The notes beneath the pieces are model-generated. The model was not told where the DNA came from, ran no database searches, and worked only from the letters and a program-made list of their open reading frames with translations. 64,000 nucleotides of DNA from assembly GCF_001981305.1 (NCBI RefSeq), contig NZ_MSCW01000007.1:682001-746000 (forward strand), given 5' to 3'. Position 1 is the stretch's first letter, and every line of letters begins with the position of its first letter. The translations under genes and the position numbers were made by a program. This DNA is from Marinobacter lutaoensis. Lineage in GTDB: Bacteria; Pseudomonadota; Gammaproteobacteria; Pseudomonadales; Oleiphilaceae. Below are positions 9,009 through 18,456 of this stretch, piece by piece.

Positions 9009-10013
9009 TCAGGCCAGGCCCACCTTGCGTGCCAGTTCCACGGTGCGGTTGGCGTAGCCCCACTCGTTGTCGTACCAGGCGTAAATCTTAACCTGGGTGC
9101 CGTTGATCACCCGGGTGGACGGAGCATCAACAATGGCCGAACGGGGGTCGGTCCGGTAGTCGATGGACACCAGCGGCCGTTCCTCGTAGCCGAGAATCCC
9201 CGTCAGCTCACCTTCGGCCGCCTCTTTCAGCAGGCGGTTCACGGTGTCCCTATCGGTGGGCCGGTTCACTTCGAAGGCGCAATCCGTCAGAGAGGCATTG
9301 GCCAACGGTACCCGCACCGCGTGGCCATCCAGCCGGCCCGCCAGTTCCGGGAAAATCTCGACGATCGCGGTGGCCGACCCCGTTGTGGTGGGAATCAGCG
9401 AGCTGCCACAGGCCCGCGCCCGGCGCAGGTCCTTGTGGGGGGCGTCGATGATGGTCTGGGTATTGGTCAGGCTGTGAATGGTGGTGAAGGAGCCGTGCCG
9501 GATTCCCAGCCGTTCGTGAATCACCTTCACCACCGGCGCCAGGCAGTTGGTGGTGCAGGAGGCGGCCGTGACGATGCGGTCGGTGGCCGGATCGAAGAGA
9601 TGATCATTGACACCGACCACCAGGTTCCGGGCGCCGGCTTCCTTGACCGGCGCGGTGACCACCACGCGCTTCACCCCCTGATCCAGGTAGGCCTGGAGCA
9701 CATCGACCCGCCGCATCCTGCCACTGGCTTCGATCACCAGATCGCAGCCGGACCAGTCGGTTTCGCCAAGGGTCCGGTTGTGGCTAACCCGGAGGCGCCG
9801 GTCGCCAATGACGATGTCGGAGCCGTCCGCGCGGGCCTCGTGGGCCCAGCGCCCATGGACACTGTCGAAATTCAGCAGGTGAGCCAGGGTCGCGGCGTCG
9901 GCGCCCGGATCGTTGATGGCGACGAACGACAGCTCGGGCCAGCACCAGGCAGCCCGCAATGCCAGCCGGCCAATGCGACCAAATCCGTTGATACCGACGT
10001 TGATCCTGTTCAT
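9009..10013 (-). CDS. ArsJ-associated glyceraldehyde-3-phosphate dehydrogenase
   Basis: Encodes 334 residues with the NAD-binding start ([18 protein letters not shown]), the active-site motif SCTTNCLAP with the catalytic Cys, and the phosphate-binding HSLTN region. Length is normal for GAPDH. Its place between the ArsC-ArsR fusion and arsJ marks it as the arsenate-detoxifying paralog rather than the glycolytic enzyme: it uses arsenate in place of phosphate. The ATG at 10013 follows AGGAGAA. The stop of the ArsC-ArsR gene is 43 bases upstream. Confidence 0.93.
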   Translation of the reverse strand: MNRINVGINGFGRIGRLALRAAWCWPELSFVAINDPGADAATLAHLLNFDSVHGRWAHEARADGSDIVIGDRRLRVSHNRTLGETDWSGCDLVIEASGRMRRVDVLQAYLDQGVKRVVVTAPVKEAGARNLVVGVNDHLFDPATDRIVTAASCTTNCLAPVVKVIHERLGIRHGSFTTIHSLTNTQTIIDAPHKDLRRARACGSSLIPTTTGSATAIVEIFPELAGRLDGHAVRVPLANASLTDCAFEVNRPTDRDTVNRLLKEAAEGELTGILGYEERPLVSIDYRTDPRSAIVDAPSTRVINGTQVKIYAWYDNEWGYANRTVELARKVGLA

Positions 10014-10056
10014 GGGGTTCTCCTGTTGTTGGCAATTACGCCCGGCCCGGCAAGGC

Positions 10057-10821
10057 TCAGGCACACCGTCCGGCCGGGCGATCCGCCCTGCCCCGCAACC
10101 GGGTCAGGGGCTGCTCGATGAGGGCTGCGTGGTGCCTGGCCGTTTCCTCCAGTATGCGGGTCACCCACCCGGGCAGTCCGGGAGGCAGGTGGTAAAAGAT
10201 CCACTGGCCGCGGCGCTCGGTTTCCAGCAGCCCGGCCGCCCGCAGCACGGCGAGATGACGACTGACTTTCGGTTGGGACTCCGCCAGGGCTTCGGTCAGC
10301 TCGCACACGCACAGCCCGCCCTGATCCCGGATCAGCAGCAGCGCCGTCAAACGCAGCGTTTCTCCCATCGCCTTGAACAGGGCCACCGGGTCGTCATCGG
10401 CGGGTTTCGGGTGGGTCTCCTTCTGGTGAACCCGAACGAACAGGCGGATGCGTTCCTTCAGTTCCTTCAGAGTCCGGGCAAAGGTGGCGCGGCGCTGGCT
10501 GGCCGCCGGGTCCGGGAAATCCCAGGCCAGCCGCTGGGCGCGGGAGGCCACCGGGAGGCACTCCCGGGCGGCCTGTTCGCACAGGGTGATGACATAGTCC
10601 CAATCCTGCTGGCGCACCCCGGACAACGGCTTGCTGTAGAGCCCCGCCACGGACATGCCGGCCTCCTGCAATACCTCCAGCGCCAGCGGATGGGGCTGGC
10701 CCGGCTCGGTGCCCGCGCTGGCCACCTCGAACCGGTCGCCGGCCATGTCCCGGAGCAGCGCCTCGGCCATCAGCGAACGGGCACTGTTGGCGGTGCAGAC
10801 GAACAGGACGCGTTTTTTCAT
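10057..10821 (-). CDS. Fusion of arsenate reductase (LMW phosphatase type) and ArsR repressor
   Basis: A 254-residue two-domain protein. Residues 1 to about 140 form a low-molecular-weight phosphatase/ArsC domain with the P-loop VCTANSARS (Cys9, Arg15) and the general-acid segment DFPDP. Residues of about 145-240 form an ArsR winged helix with the arsenite-binding LCVCEL motif and the recognition helix around [18 protein letters not shown]. In split systems these are separate enzymes: ArsC reduces arsenate to arsenite, and ArsR represses the operon until arsenite binds. I chose the ATG at 10821 after AAAGGT, because the open frame upstream runs through the operator. The organisation is ArsC-ArsR, not the more usual separate genes. 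Confidence 0.92.
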   Translation of the reverse strand: MKKRVLFVCTANSARSLMAEALLRDMAGDRFEVASAGTEPGQPHPLALEVLQEAGMSVAGLYSKPLSGVRQQDWDYVITLCEQAARECLPVASRAQRLAWDFPDPAASQRRATFARTLKELKERIRLFVRVHQKETHPKPADDDPVALFKAMGETLRLTALLLIRDQGGLCVCELTEALAESQPKVSRHLAVLRAAGLLETERRGQWIFYHLPPGLPGWVTRILEETARHHAALIEQPLTRLRGRADRPAGRCA

Positions 10822-10833
10822 GCGGATACCTTT

Positions 10834-10853
10834 ATATATGAATTTCCATATAT
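10834..10853. promoter_or_regulatory. Probable ArsR operator
   Basis: ATATATG and CATATAT form a perfect 7-bp inverted repeat with a 6-base spacer (AATTTC), centred 22 bases upstream of the start codon of the ArsC-ArsR fusion. ArsR-type repressors bind AT-rich inverted repeats of this sort in their own promoter, and this stands out in an otherwise GC-rich region. A clear -35/-10 pair could not be fixed. Confidence 0.6.
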
Positions 10854-10977
10854 TCGATAACCTCGATCGTAGGGCGTGACCGTGACAGAGTAAAGACAAA
10901 ACCATGACAGCCACCGCAACAGGTGTCGCCCGGACGGCGGTTGGGCCAGAGGAAACTGGATGGGGGGGGACAACGCC

Positions 10978-11991
10978 TCAGCCGGGGCTGCACTCGCCCC
11001 GGATCGGCTCGGACATCGCCCGCCGCAGCGCCGGCGCCGGCAACCCCCGGGCCAGCAGCAGGTGCAGCTTGGCAAAAGCGGCCTCCGGCGTCAGGTCCAG
11101 GCCGGGCAGCACGCCGGCCGCGTCCAGCGCCGCACCGGTCGCGTAGGCACCCTGCTGGACTTCACCGTTCAGGCACTGGCTGACATTGACCACGGTGGTG
11201 CCGGCAGCCACCGCCTCGGCCAGCACCTGCAGCAGCGCGGTGTCGGCGGCCGGCAGATTACCGACGCCGTAGCTCTGCAACACCAGCCCCCGTACCCCCG
11301 GCGCCGTCAGCAGCGACTGGAGGGACTGGGCCGACATGCCGGGGTACACGGTGGCCATCGCCACCGCGCCGGCCTGGCATCGGGGCACGGTGAAATCGGG
11401 CGTGCCCGGGGCCAGCAGCAGGTCGTCCCGCAGCCGCAGGCCAATGCCGGCCTCGCCGAGCCAGGGAAAGTTCGGCGAGTCGAAAGCATCGAAGCCGCTG
11501 GCCCGGACCTTGCGCGCGCGGTTGCCGCGCAACAACCGGCCGTGGAAATAGACGCAGACCTCGCTGATTTCCGGTCGGGCCGCCAGCAGCAGCGAGGTGA
11601 CCAGGTTGTCCCGGGCGTCGCTGCGCAGCTGCCCGAGCGGAATCTGGGCGCCGGTCAGGATCACCGGCTTGTCCTGCCCCGCCAGCATGAACGACAGCGC
11701 CGAGGCGGTGTACGCCAGGGTATCGGTGCCGTGCAGGACCACGAATCCGTCGTAGTCCTGCCAGCGCTCCACCAGTGCGGTGCCGATCCGGCTCCAGTCT
11801 TCCGGTGACAAGTTGGCGCTGTCGATCAGCGGCGCCAGTTCCAGCAGATCGTGCTGCGGCAGCCGGTCGACCAGGCCACCCAGCTCGCCCAGGACGCGGC
11901 GCCGAAGGTCCGGCGCGGGTACAAAGCCCTGCGCCGACGGCACCATACCAATGGTACCGCCGGTGTAGAGCACCAGTACCCGTGCCGTCAT
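10978..11991 (-). CDS. Type I L-asparaginase
   Basis: Encodes 337 residues, a normal length for cytoplasmic type I asparaginase (AnsA). The first catalytic threonine lies in YTGGTIGM near the N-terminus, and the second motif is HGTDTLAYTASALSFML (about residues 80-96). No signal peptide is visible. It converts asparagine to aspartate and ammonia. The ATG at 11991 overlaps the stop of aspA (ATGA), so asparaginase and aspartase are made from one transcript and form a route from asparagine to fumarate plus two ammonia. The much longer open frame upstream runs antisense-like through aspA and is not part of the gene. Confidence 0.92.
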   Translation of the reverse strand: MTARVLVLYTGGTIGMVPSAQGFVPAPDLRRRVLGELGGLVDRLPQHDLLELAPLIDSANLSPEDWSRIGTALVERWQDYDGFVVLHGTDTLAYTASALSFMLAGQDKPVILTGAQIPLGQLRSDARDNLVTSLLLAARPEISEVCVYFHGRLLRGNRARKVRASGFDAFDSPNFPWLGEAGIGLRLRDDLLLAPGTPDFTVPRCQAGAVAMATVYPGMSAQSLQSLLTAPGVRGLVLQSYGVGNLPAADTALLQVLAEAVAAGTTVVNVSQCLNGEVQQGAYATGAALDAAGVLPGLDLTPEAAFAKLHLLLARGLPAPALRRAMSEPIRGECSPG

Positions 11992-13391
11992 GACGCCACC
12001 GCCATCGGCGCCAGCATGGCCCGCGGGCTGAGCAGGCGGTCCAGGGTGGCCTCGTCCAGCAGTCCCTCGGCCAGCACCAGCTCGCGCACGGTGGCCCCGC
12101 TGTTCAATGCCTGGGCAGCGATGCGGGTGGCGTTGGCATAGCCGATGTGCGGCACCAGCGCGGTGATGATGCCGATGCTGTTGTCGACGTGACGCTGGCA
12201 CTGTTCGGCGTTGGCGCGGATACCGGCGATGCAGCGCTCGTCCAGCATGGTGATCGCCGCCTCCAGCATCTTCATGGCGTTGAGGATGTTGTAGACGATC
12301 AGCGGCTCCATGGCATTGAGCTGCAGCTGCCCCGCCTCCGCCGCCAGGGTGACCGCCAGATCACTTGCGATCACCTGATAGGCGGTCTGGTTGACCGCTT
12401 CGGGGATCACCGGATTGACCTTGCCGGGCATGATGGAAGAACCCGGCTGCATCGGCGGCAGGTGGATTTCCCCCAGGCCGGTGCGCGGCCCGCTGGAGAG
12501 CAGGCGCAGGTCGTTGCACATCTTGCCGAGCTTGATCGCAAAGCGCTTGAGGATACCGGAGAACAGCACAAACGCGCCCATGTCCGAGGTGGCCTCGACC
12601 AGGTTACTGGCGGACACGATGGGCTTACCGGAAATTTCCGCCAGGTACTGCACCGCCAGCGCCTGGTAACGGGGATGGGTATTGATGCCGGTGCCGATGG
12701 CGGTGCCCCCCAGGTTTACCTCGCAGAGCAGGCGACAGGCCTCGTGCAGGCGGTCGATGTCTTCGCCCAGGTTGACGGCGAAGGCCTCAAACTCCTGCCC
12801 CAGGGTCATCGGCACCGCGTCCTGCAGCTGGGTGCGGCCCATCTTGACGATATCGGCGAATTCGCGCCCCTTTTCCTCCAGCCGTGCCTTCAGCCGCACG
12901 ATGGCCCGCTCCAGCGGCTCGGCGGCGAACTGGATGGCCAGACACACCGCGGTGGGGTAGGCATCATTGGTGGACTGGGAGCGGTTGACGTCGTCGTTGG
13001 GATGCAGGTAGGCGTACTCACCTTTCTGGTGCCCCAGCTTGGTCAGGGCCAGGTTGGCAATCACCTCATTGGCATTCATGTTGGTGGAGGTGCCGGCACC
13101 GCCCTGAATCAGGTCCACCACGAACTGGTCGTGCAGCGCACCACCGATGATGTCGTCACAGGCGGCGATAATCGCCTCCGCCTTGTGCGGCGCCAGCACG
13201 CCGAGATCGCGGTTGGCGCGGGCCGCTGCCGACTTGACCATCGCCAGCGCCCGGATCAGCGGCGGGAAATGGCTGATCGGAACACCGGTAATGGTGAAAT
13301 TGTCCAGCGCGCGCTGGGTCTGGATGCCGTACCAGGCGTCCGCCGGAACTTCGAGGTCACCAAGCAGGTCGTGCTCAATACGTGTTTTCAT
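11988..13391 (-). CDS. aspA: Aspartate ammonia-lyase
   Basis: Encodes 467 residues, the usual length of aspartase. The fumarase/aspartase signature GSSIMPGKVNPV is present at about residue 320, together with GTSTNMNANEV and TGINTHPRY. Residues after the signature (EAVNQTAYQVIASD) fit aspartase better than fumarase. It deaminates L-aspartate to fumarate and ammonia in the cytoplasm. It precedes the asparaginase gene, which it overlaps by 4 bases, and follows an AGCS amino-acid symporter on the same strand. Confidence 0.92.
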   Translation of the reverse strand: MKTRIEHDLLGDLEVPADAWYGIQTQRALDNFTITGVPISHFPPLIRALAMVKSAAARANRDLGVLAPHKAEAIIAACDDIIGGALHDQFVVDLIQGGAGTSTNMNANEVIANLALTKLGHQKGEYAYLHPNDDVNRSQSTNDAYPTAVCLAIQFAAEPLERAIVRLKARLEEKGREFADIVKMGRTQLQDAVPMTLGQEFEAFAVNLGEDIDRLHEACRLLCEVNLGGTAIGTGINTHPRYQALAVQYLAEISGKPIVSASNLVEATSDMGAFVLFSGILKRFAIKLGKMCNDLRLLSSGPRTGLGEIHLPPMQPGSSIMPGKVNPVIPEAVNQTAYQVIASDLAVTLAAEAGQLQLNAMEPLIVYNILNAMKMLEAAITMLDERCIAGIRANAEQCQRHVDNSIGIITALVPHIGYANATRIAAQALNSGATVRELVLAEGLLDEATLDRLLSPRAMLAPMAVAS

Positions 13392-13427
13392 GAGATCGCG
13401 ATACCGTTAAGGCTCAATATATACAGC

Positions 13428-13453
13428 GAAGGCCCGGCATACGCCAGGCCTTC
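13428..13453. terminator. Hairpin downstream of the AGCS symporter
   Basis: GAAGGCC and GGCCTTC pair as a perfect 7-bp stem, with an inner GGC/GCC pairing in the loop. It lies 20 bases past the symporter stop and ahead of aspA. The U tract is poor, so this may be a weak terminator or only a structured spacer. Confidence 0.45.
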
Positions 13454-13472
13454 CGGTCCACCGACAACGCCC

Positions 13473-14942
13473 CTACCGGGCCTGTACCACGTCGCCTGTA
13501 TGCTGGCGCAGCCGCTCCAGGTCTTCGGGTTCGATCTCCCAGGCGTCCGTGTCTACGTTCATGTCGGCGAAACGCTTGGCATCGAACACCGGCTGCTCGA
13601 CCCCGGCGGCAATCTGGCCGTCGAAGTCCCGAAGGATGCGCAGTGCCGGCTTGAACAGGAAGATCAGGGCGATCAGGTTCACCAGCGCCAGCAGGCCCAT
13701 GGTCACATCGGCGAAGGCGAACACCGTACCCAAATCGGTGGTGGCGCCCCAGCACACCAGACCGATGATCAGCACCCGGAAACCGGTGAACAGATTCTGG
13801 TTCTCGGTATTGAAGAAGTTGATGCTGTTCTCACCCAGATAGTAGTTGTACAGAATCGTGCTGAAGCCGAACAGGAACAGAGCACTGCTGACAAAACTGC
13901 GCCCCCACTCGCCGACATGATCCGCCAGCGCCGCCTGGGTCAGGGCCACGCCGCCGACATCGCTGGCCTGCCCGGCCGGATCGTAGATCCCGCTGAGCAG
14001 AATGATGAAGGCGGTGCAGGAGCAGATGATCATGGTGTCGATGAACACCGAGAACGCCTGCACCACCCCCTGGTTGGCCGGGTGCGGCACATAGGCCACG
14101 GCGGCCACGTTGGGCGCGCTGCCCAGCCCCGCCTCATTGGAGAACAGACCACGCTTGACGCCCATCATGATCGCCGCGCCGATACCGCCGCCGACCACCG
14201 GCTCCAGGCCAAAGGCGCTGTTGACGATCAGCCCAATGACGCCTGGAATGCGATCCAGGTTGAGCCCCAGCACCACCAGCGCGATCAGCAGGTAACCCAG
14301 CGCCATAACCGGCACCAGCACCTCCGAAACCCGGGCGATGCGCTTGACCCCACCAAAAATGATCAGGCCCACGACCATCGCCAGGCCGATGCCGCTGTAG
14401 TACACGGGAATGCCGAAGGCGTCCTCCAGAGAGGTGGCCACCGCGTAGGATTGCAGCGCGTTGAAACCGAAACCGAACGTAATCAGCAGCAACACCGAAT
14501 AGAGCGCGGCGACCCAGGACCACTTGCGGCCGAGGCCCCGGGCAATGTAGTGCGCCGGGCCACCGCGGTAGGTCCCGTCGGTGTCATTGCGCTTGTAGGC
14601 CTGGGCCAGGGTACACTCCAGAAAACTGGTGGCCATGCCCATCAGGCCCACCACCCACATCCAGAACACCGCGCCCGGCCCACCCAGGGTGATGGCCACC
14701 GCGACACCGGCGATGTTGCCACCCCCGACCCGGCCGGCCACCGACAGCACCAGCGCCTGGAAGGAACTCAGGTGGCCGTGCTTGTCCTTCTTGAACGCCT
14801 GGCTGGCACTGAGAATCCGGAACATCCGGCCAAAGTACCGGAACTGCACAAAACGGGAGGCCAAGGTGAAGCCCAAACCGACCGCGATCAACAGCGCGAT
14901 AAGCACCTTGCCCCAAAGAATGTCATTGAAAAAATCCAGCAT
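13473..14942 (-). CDS. Sodium:alanine/glycine symporter (AGCS family)
   Basis: A 489-residue inner-membrane protein with about 10-11 hydrophobic segments. The AGCS family motif is clear (GGGNIAGVAVAITLGGPGAVFWMW region, about residues 75-100). Family members take up alanine, glycine or related amino acids with Na+; the exact substrate is not evident. I chose the ATG at 14942 (MLDFFND), 7 bases after GGAG, over the open-frame start at 14984. Placement upstream of aspA and asparaginase suggests a role in amino-acid use, and the divergent XRE regulator at 15114 is a candidate controller. Confidence 0.9.
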   Translation of the reverse strand: MLDFFNDILWGKVLIALLIAVGLGFTLASRFVQFRYFGRMFRILSASQAFKKDKHGHLSSFQALVLSVAGRVGGGNIAGVAVAITLGGPGAVFWMWVVGLMGMATSFLECTLAQAYKRNDTDGTYRGGPAHYIARGLGRKWSWVAALYSVLLLITFGFGFNALQSYAVATSLEDAFGIPVYYSGIGLAMVVGLIIFGGVKRIARVSEVLVPVMALGYLLIALVVLGLNLDRIPGVIGLIVNSAFGLEPVVGGGIGAAIMMGVKRGLFSNEAGLGSAPNVAAVAYVPHPANQGVVQAFSVFIDTMIICSCTAFIILLSGIYDPAGQASDVGGVALTQAALADHVGEWGRSFVSSALFLFGFSTILYNYYLGENSINFFNTENQNLFTGFRVLIIGLVCWGATTDLGTVFAFADVTMGLLALVNLIALIFLFKPALRILRDFDGQIAAGVEQPVFDAKRFADMNVDTDAWEIEPEDLERLRQHTGDVVQAR

Positions 14943-15113
14943 TGAAAAACTCCACGGCTTGTTGTTGTCCGGCGAGGCGCACATTTAAAACGCTGGACGG
15001 GCCTGTTAAAATTTCGCGCCTCGTCTACACACTGACGCACTTCGACGCAGATAGGGCATCACCCCACGTCATTTGCACTGTGTTCCACTCCGCCGCCCAA
15101 GACAGGCACCGCG

Positions 15114-15965
15114 ATGAAAGACACCGCCCGCAACACCGACCTGGCGCTCAACCTGCGCCTGCTGTGCAGCTACTACAAATCCATTGCCGAGGTCTGCCGC
15201 CGGCTCGACATCAACCGCCCCCAGTTCAATCGCTACCTGAGCGGGCAATACCGCCCCTCCGCCAATACCCTGCGCCGGCTGTGTGAATTCTTTGGCGTCG
15301 AGGTCCACGAAATCCTGCTGCCCCACGACCAGTTCTCCCGGCTGGTGCAGCTGCGCCCCCAGCGCCACCCGGCACAGGTCCCCGATGACACGCTCGCCAC
15401 GCACCTGCAGCAACTGTCCCAGGCCAGCAACCGGGCCCTGGAACGCTACCTTGGCTACTACTTCGAGTATTACCTGTCGATGTCGGCGCCCGGGCGGCTG
15501 CTGCGCAACCTGGTGTGCCTGGAGCAGCGCAAGGGCCAGGTGGTCTACCAGCGCACCGAACGGATGCAGGCCGGTCCCGGCGAGCCGATCTGCCACAACC
15601 GCTATCAGGGCGTGGCCTACCTGCTCACCGACCGGCTGTTTCTGGTGGATCACGAAACCATCAACCAGCAGGAAATTTCCCAGACCATCCTCTTTCCCAG
15701 CTACCGCAACCGGGTCTCCCGGCTGACCGGTCTGAAGATGGGGGTGTCCGACAACAGCGAGCGCATGCCCTGCTGCGCCCGGGTCCTGTACGAATACCTG
15801 GGGCACCGGGTGAACCTGCGCAAGGCGCTGTCCATGTGCGGCCTGTACGAACGTGGCTGCGGCGAAATCGGCCCCCAGATCTGGGACGCCGTCGACAACC
15901 GCATGGCCCCCGACGAACCCCTGTTCCGGGCCCGCCACTCGCCCGGCCACCGCAGCGGACACTGA
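15114..15965 (+). CDS. XRE-family transcriptional regulator
   Basis: A 283-residue protein. Residues of about 20-65 form an XRE helix-turn-helix (SIAEVCRRLDINRPQFNRYLSGQ followed by PSANTLRRLCEFFGVEVHEI). The remaining 200 residues have no membrane segments and no domain I can name; they probably hold an effector or dimerisation region. It is divergent from the AGCS symporter across a 171-base gap, which suggests it regulates that transporter, and perhaps the aspA operon. No operator could be recognised in the gap. Confidence 0.8.
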   Translation: MKDTARNTDLALNLRLLCSYYKSIAEVCRRLDINRPQFNRYLSGQYRPSANTLRRLCEFFGVEVHEILLPHDQFSRLVQLRPQRHPAQVPDDTLATHLQQLSQASNRALERYLGYYFEYYLSMSAPGRLLRNLVCLEQRKGQVVYQRTERMQAGPGEPICHNRYQGVAYLLTDRLFLVDHETINQQEISQTILFPSYRNRVSRLTGLKMGVSDNSERMPCCARVLYEYLGHRVNLRKALSMCGLYERGCGEIGPQIWDAVDNRMAPDEPLFRARHSPGHRSGH

Positions 15966-16055
15966 GCACACCGGACACAACCTGTTCAGCCCCGGGCCAC
16001 CCTGCTACTATCGGCGGCCTGATGGCTCTCCCGATGGCGAATACGGACTGACACT

Positions 16056-16853
16056 ATGGATGTTTTTCAGGCCCTTTTTCTCGGTCTCCTGCAGGGGCTG
16101 ACCGAGTTCCTCCCCATCTCCAGCTCCGCTCACCTGATCCTCACGCCCGCCTTCTTCGGCTGGAGCGACCAGGGCGTGGGCTTCGACCTGTCCGTGCACC
16201 TGGGCACGCTGCTGGCGGTGGTGCTGTACTTCCGGCGGGAGGTGTTCGGCATCGCCCGGGACGGCCTGGTATCGGTCGCCCGGCGCCGGATCGTCGGCCA
16301 GGGCGCCCTCGCCGGGTATCTGGTGATCGGCACCATCCCCGCCGGCCTCGCCGGGCTGGCCCTGCTGGACCTGATCGACAGCGTGCTGCGCTCGCCGTCG
16401 GTGATCTTCGCCACCACCCTGCTCTTTGGCCTGCTGCTGGGCATCGCCGACTGGCTGCCCAAACGCACCCGCACGTTGGACACTCTCAGCTGGAAAGACG
16501 CCCTGCTGGTGGGCATCGCCCAGGCCATGGCCCTGGTGCCCGGCACCTCCCGATCAGGCGTCACCATCACCGCCGGCCTGTTCCTGGGCATGACCCGGGA
16601 AACCGCATCCCGGTTCTCCTTCCTGCTGTCCATCCCCATCATCGTCCTGGCCGGCTCCGTCAAACTGCTGGAAGCGGCCACCTCCGACGTGGCCGTGGAC
16701 TGGAGCGGCTTCCTGATCGGTGGCGTCACCTCCTTCGTGATGGCAATCACCGCCATCCACTTCTTCCTGAAATGGCTGGATAAAGTGGGCATGTGGCCCT
16801 ACGTGATCTACCGCATCGCCTTGGCGGCGGTCATTTATGCCGTGCTGATGTAA
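16056..16853 (+). CDS. uppP: Undecaprenyl-diphosphatase UppP (BacA)
   Basis: A 265-residue, multi-helix inner-membrane enzyme that removes a phosphate from undecaprenyl diphosphate to recycle the peptidoglycan lipid carrier. Signature motifs are present: GLTEFLPISSSAHL near the N-terminus with the catalytic Glu, and PGTSRSGVTITAGL with the catalytic Arg/Ser at about residue 165-178. Length matches the family (about 265-275). The ATG at 16056 has only a weak upstream Shine-Dalgarno sequence. The stress-tolerance island begins about 210 bases downstream on the opposite strand. Confidence 0.95.
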   Translation: MDVFQALFLGLLQGLTEFLPISSSAHLILTPAFFGWSDQGVGFDLSVHLGTLLAVVLYFRREVFGIARDGLVSVARRRIVGQGALAGYLVIGTIPAGLAGLALLDLIDSVLRSPSVIFATTLLFGLLLGIADWLPKRTRTLDTLSWKDALLVGIAQAMALVPGTSRSGVTITAGLFLGMTRETASRFSFLLSIPIIVLAGSVKLLEAATSDVAVDWSGFLIGGVTSFVMAITAIHFFLKWLDKVGMWPYVIYRIALAAVIYAVLM

Positions 16854-17064
16854 CCCCCACTCCCCGGAAAGCCGCGACACGCCGTGGCGGCATTTCCATG
16901 TGACCCAACCAGAAGCCTTAGTCTCGCATGCATGATATCAGGGCCATCCATTGGTTGAGTATCGCGCCAGAAGCACGGGGTGCGGCCGGGGCGACGGTCA
17001 TGGGCACGGTATGTCAGAATGACTCCAGCCATGGCATGCCCCACCACAGACAAGGCCAACGCGA

Positions 17065-18216
17065 TCAAATCCCCGGTTGCAGCTCCACGGGCACCTCACG
17101 CAATTTGCCAGCCCGTTCCACGGACAAAACCACGACATCTCCGACTTTTTTGTCATCGAGCAGGGCAAGCAGCTGGGCAACATCCTCCACTACCGTGTCA
17201 TCAACACTGACGATACGGTCACCGGGCACAATACCCTGATGTGTCACTTCAGCGCCCATGAGGCCCGCCTTGTGCGCCGCCGACCCTGGGGACACGCGCA
17301 GCACGAACACACCCTGGCCACCGGTCAGTGCAAGCAAACGCCGGTTAAGCTGCTCATCCACCTCGATGCCCAGTGCCGGGCGGATGTATCTACCCGTTTT
17401 GATAAGTTGAGGTACAACTCGCATAACCGTGTCCACTGGCACAGCGAAACCAATCCCGGCGAACGCGCCTGACGGGCTGTAAATCGCCGTATTAATGCCA
17501 ATGAGACGTCCGGCCGAGTCAAGCAAAGGGCCACCAGAATTGCCGGGATTGATGGCGGCATCTGTCTGGATCAGGTGACTGATGGCCGACCTCCCCCCTT
17601 CCCCAGGGAGAGAGCGATCGAGCGCAGAGACAATACCAGTGGTCAGCGTCCAGTCCAGGCCGAAGGGGTTGCCTATTGCAAAGACCTTCTGGCCGACCTT
17701 AAGGTCGGCACTGGTTCCGATCGGCACCGCCGGCGGGCGCTTGAAGCCTACGCCGATCTTGAGCACGGCAATGTCGTGTGCAGGACTCACCCCCACAAGA
17801 GCAGCTTGGTAGTCGCGGCCATCGGCGAGCTTGATAATGGCTTCGGATGCGCCCTCAATGACATGGAAGTTGGTTACGATGTGGCCGGCGTCGTCCCAGA
17901 CGAAACCGGAACCAGTGCCCCGCGGTACAGAAAAGACATTGCGTGTCCAGACATCACGTACCAATTGCGCGGTGGTGATGTAGACCACTGATGCACGTGA
18001 TTGCTCGAACAGCTCGATAGTGGCTTTCTCGTCTGCCGCTAGATCGCCTCGCGCCGTCACAGTGCGTTCCTCCGCCTCGCTCGGACTCAACCAAGCCTCG
18101 ATGGCGGGCAGGAACCGCCACAACAGCATGAGTACTGCAATGCAAGCCGTGATGAACAACCAGCGCCGGACAAAAGGCGCCGATTCTGAGCGGCGGTAAG
18201 GATCGGGGTAAGCCAT
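17065..18216 (-). CDS. DegP/HtrA-type trypsin-like serine protease with one PDZ domain
   Basis: Encodes 383 residues: a membrane anchor at about 19-40 (LFITACIAVLMLLWRF), a trypsin-like domain with the triad His (NFHVIEG), Asp (HDIAVLK) and Ser (NPGNSGGPLL), and a single C-terminal PDZ domain (about 285-380). The layout resembles DegS/DegQ-like short HtrA proteins, which act on damaged proteins in the periplasm. The ATG at 18216 (MAYPDPYRR) has GGAGAG seven bases upstream. It is the final gene of the stress-tolerance island, where its homologs are called degP-GI. GC content here is visibly lower than in the flanking chromosome. Confidence 0.9.
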   Translation of the reverse strand: MAYPDPYRRSESAPFVRRWLFITACIAVLMLLWRFLPAIEAWLSPSEAEERTVTARGDLAADEKATIELFEQSRASVVYITTAQLVRDVWTRNVFSVPRGTGSGFVWDDAGHIVTNFHVIEGASEAIIKLADGRDYQAALVGVSPAHDIAVLKIGVGFKRPPAVPIGTSADLKVGQKVFAIGNPFGLDWTLTTGIVSALDRSLPGEGGRSAISHLIQTDAAINPGNSGGPLLDSAGRLIGINTAIYSPSGAFAGIGFAVPVDTVMRVVPQLIKTGRYIRPALGIEVDEQLNRRLLALTGGQGVFVLRVSPGSAAHKAGLMGAEVTHQGIVPGDRIVSVDDTVVEDVAQLLALLDDKKVGDVVVLSVERAGKLREVPVELQPGI

Positions 18217-18456
18217 AAAAAACTCTCCAGTCAAGGGATGCAGTCAGCGCCATAGGCCGCCGAGGTAACAGATCGGTGGACACAGCGTCTTCGTACGACC
18301 TACCGCAAGATGAGTGCCAGTTCCGGTTCGAACAGCCACGTACATACAGCCACCCGCACCCGCCAAAAACCACGATCGTCGAATAATATAGAAGCGAGGA
18401 GTCCACCCAGGGTTCGGATTAGCAGCATGCTGAGAGAGCTGCGGGGGGCTGAGGAG
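18217..18456. other. Non-coding gap between psiE and degP-like gene
   Basis: About 240 bases with no convincing gene. A minus-strand frame from 18406 runs into the degP-like gene out of frame and is not supported. No strong terminator hairpin was seen. Confidence 0.4.

Noticed and set aside
12147..14945. A 932-codon plus-strand frame
   Set aside because: Antisense to aspA and the AGCS symporter, both with clear family motifs. GC-rich third positions keep the frame open.
16835..17068. A 77-codon minus-strand frame starting TTG over the degP-like stop
   Set aside because: The start is TTG, it runs into the antisense of uppP and has only one hydrophobic stretch. Not enough support.
17954..18406. 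A 150-codon minus-strand frame between psiE and the degP-like gene
   Set aside because: Most of it overlaps the degP-like gene in another frame, with no conserved-looking residues beyond the first 50.
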